DNA of 64,000 nucleotides, from NCBI GenBank assembly GCA_963849365.1, contig CAWKHA010000004.1, positions 1,116,001 through 1,180,000 of the forward strand. The letters run 5' to 3'. Below the pieces are notes generated by a model. It was given only the letters and a program-made list of their open reading frames with translations. It ran no database searches and was not told the origin of the DNA. Of the stretch, positions 8,336-14,608 are shown one piece after another. Each line of letters opens with the position of its first letter. The first letter of the stretch is position 1. The translations under genes and the position numbers were made by a program. This DNA is from CAVQCJ01 sp963849365. Its GTDB lineage: Bacteria; Actinomycetota; Actinomycetes; Prado026.

Positions 8336-9904
8336 TCAGCCTTCGACGATCTGTCGGAGCTCTTCGACGATCAGGCGGCGGATCTCCTCGCGGAGCTCCG
8401 CAGCCTCGGTCGTCCCGGGCTCGGTGGGATGTGCCGCCGGCACGAGCGCCGGTGCGTCCTCGGCGTTCGACGGGACGGGGTACGCCGGGACCGGGCCGGC
8501 CGGGGCCTGCCAGGGCTGCAGCCCGGCGAAGTCCGCCATGGCCTCCTTGACGTCCGCGTTGTACGCGAGCCGGGTCCAGTTGACCAGGTGCCGCGGCTCG
8601 AGGTTCTCCCCGACGCTGGAGCGGCCGAAGTAGCCGGTCCCGATCGTCATCGACGGAGCCAGGTTGGTCTCCAGCCCCGAGCTGCCCAGGCTGCTGCCGG
8701 CGTTCACCGCCACCCGCAGCACCCGAACCGCCGCGCCGTACGCCATCACGGTGGCGGCGTCGGTGCTGTGGATCGCGGCCGAGTGCCCCGCACCGCCGAT
8801 CCGCAGGACCGCGCACGCGGCCTCGATGCCGCGGGCCACGCTCGGGACCCGCAGGACGCCGAGGACCGGCAGCAGCTTCTCGTGGGCCAGCGCCTCCTCG
8901 GGCACGGGCAGGTCGAAGGGGGCCAGCAGCACCCGGGTCCGGGGACCGAGCCGTATCCCGGCCTGCTCGGCGATCCAGGCGGCGTCCTTGCCCACCAGGC
9001 GGGTGTCGAACTGCCCGTCCGGGAACACCAGCGCCCTGACCCGGTCCCGCTCTGCGTCGTCGAGCAGGTAGGCGCCCGCGTGCTGCATGTGCTGCATCAG
9101 CCGGTCGGCGACCACCTCCTCGACCACCAGGACGCTCTCGTTGGTGCACAGGATCGAGTTGTCGAACGCCTTGCTGTCGACGATGCGCTGGGCGGCCCGC
9201 TGCAGGTTCGCGGTGCGGTCGACCATGACCGGCACGTTCCCGGGGCCGACGCCGATCGCCGGGTTGCCGCTGCGGTAGGCGGCCCGCACCATGGCGGTCC
9301 CACCGGTGGCGACGATCACGTCGGTCCGCTCGTCGGTCATCAGCGCGTTGACCAGCGGGATGGACGGCTCGGCCACCCACTGCACGCAGCCGTCCGGGGC
9401 CCCCGCGGCGACCGCCGCCTCGGCCATCGTCCGCGCTGCGTCGCTGCAGACCTGGCGGGCGTACGGGTGCGGGCTGATCACCACCGCGTTGCGGGTCATC
9501 AGGGACAGCAGGGTCTTGAAGTAGACGGTGGCCACCGGGTTCGTCGAGGGGGTGAGGGCCAGCACGACGCCGGCCGGTCGGGGGATCTCGACGACCTTGG
9601 CGGCGTCGTCCACCCGCATGCTCACGTAGTCGTGGTCGCGGTACGCCTCGACGATGCCGGTGGAGCAGGCGAGGTTCTTGAGCACCTTGTGCTCGACCAC
9701 GCCGAACCCCGTCTCCGCCACGGCGCGCTGTGCGAACTCCTCGGCGTGCGCGGCGCCGGCCTGCGCCGCGGCCGCGACGATCCGGCGGACGGTGGCCGCG
9801 TCGTAGCGAGCGAACGCCCGGGCGGCCCACTCCGCGCGCTCGAGCATGGCCCGGCCGCGGGGCACGCCGCGGGCCTCGACGACCAGCTCCAGGGTGTCGG
9901 TCAC
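8336..9904 (-). CDS. CoA-acylating aldehyde dehydrogenase with C-terminal encapsulation helix
   Basis: The 522-residue enzyme belongs to the EutE/PduP-like CoA-dependent aldehyde dehydrogenases. It should turn propionaldehyde, NAD and CoA into propionyl-CoA inside the microcompartment. The catalytic Cys253 lies in SILCTNES, and TPSTNP (118-123) and GVGPGNVPV (218-226) are family signatures. After a Pro/Ala-rich linker (about 465-498) the protein ends in AAELREEIRRLIVEELRQIV, a textbook amphipathic helix of the type that targets cargo to shells. The GTG start overlaps the phospholyase stop (GTGA). It is the enzyme on which both arms of the locus could converge, since phospholyase and diol dehydratase each produce an aldehyde. 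Confidence 0.93.
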   Translation of the reverse strand: MTDTLELVVEARGVPRGRAMLERAEWAARAFARYDAATVRRIVAAAAQAGAAHAEEFAQRAVAETGFGVVEHKVLKNLACSTGIVEAYRDHDYVSMRVDDAAKVVEIPRPAGVVLALTPSTNPVATVYFKTLLSLMTRNAVVISPHPYARQVCSDAARTMAEAAVAAGAPDGCVQWVAEPSIPLVNALMTDERTDVIVATGGTAMVRAAYRSGNPAIGVGPGNVPVMVDRTANLQRAAQRIVDSKAFDNSILCTNESVLVVEEVVADRLMQHMQHAGAYLLDDAERDRVRALVFPDGQFDTRLVGKDAAWIAEQAGIRLGPRTRVLLAPFDLPVPEEALAHEKLLPVLGVLRVPSVARGIEAACAVLRIGGAGHSAAIHSTDAATVMAYGAAVRVLRVAVNAGSSLGSSGLETNLAPSMTIGTGYFGRSSVGENLEPRHLVNWTRLAYNADVKEAMADFAGLQPWQAPAGPVPAYPVPSNAEDAPALVPAAHPTEPGTTEAAELREEIRRLIVEELRQIVEG

Positions 9905-11250
9905 GACGCGCGCCTGTCGCTAGCCCGTGCCGACCGGCCGTCGTGCCCACCGCGCACCTCGCGGTAGGCCTTGCCGATGGCGACCTCGGTCCGGTCGAGC
10001 AGCTCCTCGGCGAGCTCCGGCTTGAGCAGGATCCCCGGCTTGAACTGCAGCACCCGGGGGTCCAGCGTCGAGAAGATCGCCCAGACCCCGTTCTCGTACA
10101 GGTGCCGCATGACGTACTTGGCACCCTGCGGATGGGCGAACTCCAGGCCCATCACCACGCCGTGCTGGCGGATGCCCACGAACCAGTCGGGGTAGTCGGC
10201 CTGGATCCGGCGCAGGCCGCGCCCGACGAAGTCCGAGATGTAGTGCACCATCGACCGGGTCTCCGGCCGGTTGCAGATCTCCAGCGACTTCAGCGCCGCG
10301 ATGCAGCCCAGCTCGGCGCCGCCGAAGGTCGAGATGTGCCCGAAGCCGTCCTCGTCCAGCCAGCCGGCCGCACGGTCGTTCACCAGGACGCAGGCGATGG
10401 GGTACATGCCCCCGCTGATGCCCTTGCCGGTCACGAGGATGTCCGGGGCGATGCCGTGCTTGGTGACGCCCCACAGCTCACCGGTGCGCATCAGCCCGGT
10501 CTGCACCTCGTCGGCCACGTACAGCGCGCCGTAGCGCTCGCACATCGCCTTGACCGCCTCGAGGTATCCCGGCTCGGGCAGCGGGAAGCCGTACGTGGCC
10601 GGGATCGTCTCCATGATCACCGCGGCCACGTCCCGGCCGCTGAGCTCGCGCTCCATCGCCTCGAGGTCGTTGAAGGGCACGTGCGGGAACTCCTCCGGCC
10701 GGTCGGAGAGGAACAGCTTGGAGAAGCGGTCGTCCCCGGTGGCCACGGCCAGGCCGGTGTGTCCGTGGTAGGCCTTCACGATCGAGACGATCTTGCGCCG
10801 CTGGGTGGCGTGCCGGGCCGTCTTCAAAGCGATGTCGATCGCCTCGCCGCCGCCGGAGCCGTAGACCACCTTGCTGATCCCGGGCGGGGCGGTGGCGACC
10901 AGGGCCTCGGCCAGCGCCGTCCGGGCGAGCGAGGGGAAGTGGTGGTTGCCGATGTCGAAGTGCTGCATGGCGAGGGTGACGGCCTGGACGACCTCGGCGT
11001 TGCGGTGGCCCAGGTTGTAGGTGCCGCCGTTGAGGTGCACGTCGATCAGCCGCTTGCCCGACATGTCGTAGATGAAGTACTCCTCGCGCCGGTCGATGAC
11101 CAGCGGGATCCCGGCGTCGATCCAGAACTGCGTCTTGTCGGGGTTCCAGTACTCCTTGGCCTTCTCCAGCACCTCGGCCTTCGAGGCGAACGAGAACGTG
11201 CCGTAGTCGAACCGCTGCCCTTCGTCGCCCGGCCCGTCCACCCGACCCAC
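9901..11250 (-). CDS. Class III aminotransferase-fold PLP enzyme, probable amino-alcohol phosphate phospholyase
   Basis: A 449-residue class III (omega) aminotransferase-fold protein. PLP-binding features are DEVQTG (247-252) and the Schiff-base Lys276 in TGKGISGG; YGSGGGEAIDIALK (130-143) binds the phosphate. In RMM loci this homologue acts as a phospholyase, splitting 1-amino-2-propanol O-phosphate into propionaldehyde, ammonia and phosphate, as the related human ethanolamine-phosphate phospholyase does. The GTG at 11250 is chosen because a GGAG site lies 6 bases upstream and the frame further upstream has no family similarity. It is the promoter-proximal gene of the leftward operon. A true aminotransferase role cannot be excluded. 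Confidence 0.85.
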   Translation of the reverse strand: MGRVDGPGDEGQRFDYGTFSFASKAEVLEKAKEYWNPDKTQFWIDAGIPLVIDRREEYFIYDMSGKRLIDVHLNGGTYNLGHRNAEVVQAVTLAMQHFDIGNHHFPSLARTALAEALVATAPPGISKVVYGSGGGEAIDIALKTARHATQRRKIVSIVKAYHGHTGLAVATGDDRFSKLFLSDRPEEFPHVPFNDLEAMERELSGRDVAAVIMETIPATYGFPLPEPGYLEAVKAMCERYGALYVADEVQTGLMRTGELWGVTKHGIAPDILVTGKGISGGMYPIACVLVNDRAAGWLDEDGFGHISTFGGAELGCIAALKSLEICNRPETRSMVHYISDFVGRGLRRIQADYPDWFVGIRQHGVVMGLEFAHPQGAKYVMRHLYENGVWAIFSTLDPRVLQFKPGILLKPELAEELLDRTEVAIGKAYREVRGGHDGRSARASDRRAS

Positions 11251-11302
11251 CTCGCTCTCCGCAGGGGCGAACCCACGGTAACGGTCTGCCGAACCATTGG
11301 GA

Positions 11303-11324
11303 AGACCGAATCGAGAATTGGTCT
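11303..11324. promoter_or_regulatory. Candidate operator, inverted repeat AGACC-N12-GGTCT
   Basis: AGACC at 11303-11307 and GGTCT at 11320-11324 form an inverted pair about 50 bases upstream of the phospholyase start. The GGTCTGAA of the right arm recurs inverted as TTCAGACC at 11457-11464, near the permease start. The spot lies in the 229-base divergent gap, where a GntR repressor would be expected to act. Arms are short, so chance is possible. Confidence 0.3.
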
Positions 11325-11410
11325 GAAACGGTATGTAGTGAGTCCGAAGGTCGCGAGGTGGCCAGAAGTCCTTGATCGACGAGGCCGGTAGTGCCACGAT
11401 GCCGCCAATC

Positions 11411-11428
11411 GTGTGACCCAGGTCATAC
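11411..11428. promoter_or_regulatory. Candidate operator, near-perfect palindrome GTGTGACC-CA-GGTCATAC
   Basis: Seven of eight positions pair across a 2-base centre. The site lies about 52-69 bases upstream of the permease GTG, in the divergent promoter gap. Its size and symmetry suit a dimeric GntR/HutC regulator, whose sites often contain GT-rich and AC-rich half-sites. No direct proof of binding; the resemblance to HutC sites is loose. Confidence 0.4.
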
Positions 11429-11479
11429 ACCCGCGGCCTGCGGTCCTCCCCGTAGTTCAGACCGAAAAGGGGTTCGCAG

Positions 11480-13069
11480 GTGGCCAACCTCGATATGGAG
11501 CAGTTCGAGAACGCCCCGATCCCGAGAGCAGAGAGCACGCACGCGCTCAAGATCGGAGCAGTGGGGCTTCTCGGGGTGCTGTTCATGGCGACGGCCAACG
11601 CCGCCCCGATCACCGCGATGACCGGCAACGTGCCCATCGCGGTCGGTTACGGGAACGGCATATATGCGCCAGGTGGGTTCCTCTTCGCCACCATCGTGCT
11701 GACGCTCTTCACCATCGGGTTCGTCGCGATGGCGCGGCACATCACCACGGCCGGGGCCTTCTACGGCTTCATCAGCCAGGGGCTCGGGCAGATCTGGGGC
11801 ATGGCCACCGGCCTGCTGGCCACGATGGCCTACGTGGTCTTCGAAGGCTCGCTGATCGGCATCTTCTCCTACTTCGCGAACTTCACCCTGAACGAGTGGT
11901 TCAGCTGGGACGTCAACTGGCTGCTCCTGGCGTTCATCGGCATCGCCGTGGTCGGCATCTTCGGCTACTACGACATCAACATCGCCGCTGCCCTGTTGGG
12001 GTTCTTCCTCGTCTGCGAGGTCCTCCTCCTCGGCGCGCTGGCCTTCTCGGTCCTGTTCAAGGGTGGCGGCCCGAACGGGATGATGACCTCGATCGTCAAC
12101 CCGGTGAACGCCTTCAAGTCCCTGCCCGCGGGTGGTGGCCTGGGCATCCAGGTGGGCGGCGCGGCGCTGGCGGCGGGCTCGGCGGCCATCGGCGTCTTCT
12201 TCGCCTTCTGGTCCTGGGTCGGGTTCGAGACGACCGCGGTCTACGGCGAGGAGTCCCGCAACCCCAAGCGGATCGTCCCGCAGGCGACGCTCATCGCCGT
12301 GGTCGGGCTCGGCGTGTTCTACACGTTCGTGTCCTGGATGGTCATCGCCGGCAACGGTGCGCTGAAGTCGATCACCCTGTCGTCGGGGTCCAGCTCGATC
12401 GACATGTTCACCGGCCTGGCCGAGAAGAACCTCGGCGGCCACTGGGTCGTGAACATCTACCTGTTCCTCATCGTGTCGGGATCGTTCGCCTGCGCCCTGG
12501 CGTTCCACAACGCCGCGTCCCGCTACATCTACGCGATCGGCCGCGAGGTGCCGGCCACCAAGGAGAACCTCGGGTCGACGCACAACAAGCACCACTCGCC
12601 GTACGTGGCCTCGATCCTGCAGACACTCATCACTGTCGTGCTGACCGTCGGCTTCTACGTGCTGTCGCCCGGCGGCCACGACACCTACATCGGTGGCTAC
12701 ATCTTCCTCTACGGGCTGCTCGCCCTGCTCGGGACGATGTCGATCCTGGCGGTGCAGGCCATCTGCTCCCTTGCCGTCATCTGGTACTTCTGGGTGAAGA
12801 AAGCCCAGACAGGGAGTGTGTGGTCGACGCTCATCGCGCCGGCGCTGGGCATGCTCGGCATGCTGTACGTGATCTGGCTGCTGTTCAGCAACCTCAGCTT
12901 CGCCGGCGGCGGCGGCAGCACGTCGCTGTTCTTCAAGCTGATGCCGTACATGGCGATCGCGACCTTCCTGGTCGGCCTCGGCGCGGCCCTGTGGCTGCGG
13001 TCGTCGAAGCCGGAGGTGTACGAGCAGATCGGGCGGACCGTGTTCGAGGAGAGCCACGAGCGCGTCTGA
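11480..13069 (+). CDS. APC-superfamily amino acid/amine permease
   Basis: A 529-residue integral membrane protein with about 12 to 14 hydrophobic segments, the first beginning near residue 25 (IGAVGLLGVLFMATANAAPI). It has the APC-superfamily pattern in which the first helix carries a small-residue kink, plus AFWSWVGFETTAVYGEESRNPKR in the middle, typical of the amino acid-polyamine-organocation family. The GTG start follows an AAAGGGG site. RMM loci contain such a permease, presumed to import amino-alcohol or aminoacetone. It is transcribed away from the shell operon from a shared 229-base control region and is followed by a strong hairpin at 13082-13126. Confidence 0.9.
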   Translation: MANLDMEQFENAPIPRAESTHALKIGAVGLLGVLFMATANAAPITAMTGNVPIAVGYGNGIYAPGGFLFATIVLTLFTIGFVAMARHITTAGAFYGFISQGLGQIWGMATGLLATMAYVVFEGSLIGIFSYFANFTLNEWFSWDVNWLLLAFIGIAVVGIFGYYDINIAAALLGFFLVCEVLLLGALAFSVLFKGGGPNGMMTSIVNPVNAFKSLPAGGGLGIQVGGAALAAGSAAIGVFFAFWSWVGFETTAVYGEESRNPKRIVPQATLIAVVGLGVFYTFVSWMVIAGNGALKSITLSSGSSSIDMFTGLAEKNLGGHWVVNIYLFLIVSGSFACALAFHNAASRYIYAIGREVPATKENLGSTHNKHHSPYVASILQTLITVVLTVGFYVLSPGGHDTYIGGYIFLYGLLALLGTMSILAVQAICSLAVIWYFWVKKAQTGSVWSTLIAPALGMLGMLYVIWLLFSNLSFAGGGGSTSLFFKLMPYMAIATFLVGLGAALWLRSSKPEVYEQIGRTVFEESHERV

Positions 13070-13081
13070 CCGCCATTCGAC

Positions 13082-13126
13082 GACGCGGGGTGCGCGGCCG
13101 GGCAGTCCGGTCGCGCACCCCGCGTC
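13082..13126 (+). terminator. Strong GC hairpin between permease and formamidase genes
   Basis: Arms 13082-13101 and 13107-13126 pair over 20 positions with a single mismatch around a 5-base loop (GCAGT). No U-tract follows. It sits 12 bases after the permease stop and 19 bases before the formamidase ATG, so it may partly terminate or stabilise the upstream message and set different expression of permease and dehydratase genes. Confidence 0.7.
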
Positions 13127-13145
13127 CGTCACGAGGGGAGCCGGC

Positions 13146-14183
13146 ATGAGCGACAGCGGCGTCATGCCGCCGGTGCTGCGCCACGGGCTGGACCCCGAGG
13201 CGGACCCGGGGTCACTGGTCTACACCTTCGGGGGGGTCGAGCCGGTGGTGTCCGTGCGCCCCGGCACCGTGGTCGCCACGTCGACCCTGGACTGCTTCGC
13301 CGGGCGCGTCCGGGCCACGTCGGACCTGGTCAGCCGGGTCTGCGACCCGAGGTTCATCAACCCGCAGACCGGACCGTTCTACGTCGAGGGCGCGGAGCCG
13401 GGCGACACCCTGGCCGTGCACTTCGTGTCCATCGAGCCGTCGCACGCCTGGGGTGTCAGCACGACGGTGCCGCTGTTCGGGTCGCTCACGGCGACGGCCA
13501 CGACCGCCCTGCTGCACGAGCCGCTCCCGGAGCGGACCTGGTTCTACGAGCTCGACCTGGCCGCCCGGCTGGTCCGGTACGCCGCGCTGGACACGTCGTT
13601 CACCGCCGCGCTGCCGCTGGACCCGATGCACGGGACCGTCGGCGTGGCACCGGCGCTGCGCGAGGTCCGGTCGTCGCTGGCACCCGGCGACTGGGGCGGG
13701 AACATGGACACCCCGGAGATGCGGGCCGGGGTCACCTGCTACCTCGGTGTCAACGTCCCGGGAGCGCTGTTCAGCCTCGGCGACGGGCACGCCAGGCAGG
13801 GCGAGGGCGAGACCTGCGGGGTCGCCGTCGAGTGCGCGATGGACACGGTCTTCGTCGTCGACCTGGTCAAGGGCGTCCCGACCCCATGGCCTCGGCTGGA
13901 GAGCGACGACTTCCTCATGACGACCGGCTCGACCAAGCCGCTGGAGGACGCCTTCCGGATCTCGCACCGGCAGATGGTGCGGTGGGTGGCCGAGCTGACC
14001 GGGCAGACCGAGCTGGACGCCTACCAGCTGGTCGCGCAGGCCGCCCTGTCGCCGGTCGCGAACGTCGTCGACACCGTCTACACGATGGTGGCCAAGGTGC
14101 CCAAGGCGGTCCTTGGCGGGGCGACCGCGATGCAGGGGATGCATGCGCGGATGCGCGCGGTGGCGGCAGCATGGTCCGGGTGA
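13146..14183 (+). CDS. Acetamidase/formamidase family amidohydrolase
   Basis: A 345-residue member of the FmdA_AmdA family, hydrolysing small amides to ammonia and the acid. The family signature is clear: GDWGGNMDTPEMRAGVTCY (from about residue 180), FSLGDGHARQGEGETCG and AVECAMDT. The ATG at 13146 follows a GAGGGGAG ribosome-binding site. It begins the rightward gene string that leads into the diol dehydratase, with its 3' end overlapping the HbpS-like gene. Its role beside a B12 enzyme is unclear: it could supply ammonia or free an amine or diol from an amide precursor. Not a known member of RMM loci as far as I recall. Confidence 0.88.
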   Translation: MSDSGVMPPVLRHGLDPEADPGSLVYTFGGVEPVVSVRPGTVVATSTLDCFAGRVRATSDLVSRVCDPRFINPQTGPFYVEGAEPGDTLAVHFVSIEPSHAWGVSTTVPLFGSLTATATTALLHEPLPERTWFYELDLAARLVRYAALDTSFTAALPLDPMHGTVGVAPALREVRSSLAPGDWGGNMDTPEMRAGVTCYLGVNVPGALFSLGDGHARQGEGETCGVAVECAMDTVFVVDLVKGVPTPWPRLESDDFLMTTGSTKPLEDAFRISHRQMVRWVAELTGQTELDAYQLVAQAALSPVANVVDTVYTMVAKVPKAVLGGATAMQGMHARMRAVAAAWSG

Positions 14184-14608
14184 CGAGGACCGAGGTCGAC
14201 CTGGCGCTCGCGCGGGAGATGGTCGCCGCGGCTCTTGCCGCCGCGAGCGCCGCGGGGGCGCTGGTGTCGGCGGCTGTCGTCGACGCCGGGGGGCACCTCG
14301 TCGCGTTCGAGCGGATGGACGGCGCGGAGATCGCCGGTCCGGTGCTCGCCCCGGACAAGGCGTTCACCGCCGTCGCACACCGCATCGGCACCCACGAGCT
14401 CGCCGGGCTGACGGCTCCGGGCGGGCCGCTGGCCGGCATGCAGTCCGCGGCCGGCGGGCGGTACGTGTGCTTCGCCGGTGGGCTGCCGTTGTGGTCGCGG
14501 GACCGTGTCGTCGGCGGCGTCGGCGTCAGCGGCGGGACAGCCGAACAGGATCTCGCCGCGGCTGCCGCTGCCGCAGCGGTCTTCGACTCCGGGGAGGCGG
14601 CCCCGTGA
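14171..14608 (+). CDS. HbpS/GlcG-family protein (DUF336, PduO C-terminal-like)
   Basis: A 145-residue protein of the GlcG/HbpS family, which is also the C-terminal domain of PduO and a frequent neighbour of B12-dependent diol and glycerol dehydratases. Visible motifs are VSAAVVDAGGHLVAFERMDGA and the C-terminal VVGGVGVSGGTAEQD. Family members bind haem or cobalamin-like tetrapyrroles and may help cofactor handling. Start ATG 14171 gives a 13-base overlap with the formamidase gene; the in-frame GTG at 14180 would give a GTGA overlap like other junctions here and is an equally good candidate. Its stop overlaps the dehydratase start. Confidence 0.85.
   Translation: MVRVTRTEVDLALAREMVAAALAAASAAGALVSAAVVDAGGHLVAFERMDGAEIAGPVLAPDKAFTAVAHRIGTHELAGLTAPGGPLAGMQSAAGGRYVCFAGGLPLWSRDRVVGGVGVSGGTAEQDLAAAAAAAAVFDSGEAAP

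Noticed and set aside
7263..10124. A 953-codon open frame across the aldehyde dehydrogenase, BMC-T and hypothetical genes.
   Set aside because: It is the out-of-frame shadow of high-GC genes in its first 800 codons; only its last 156 codons, from the GTG at 7733, form a protein with a sensible composition.
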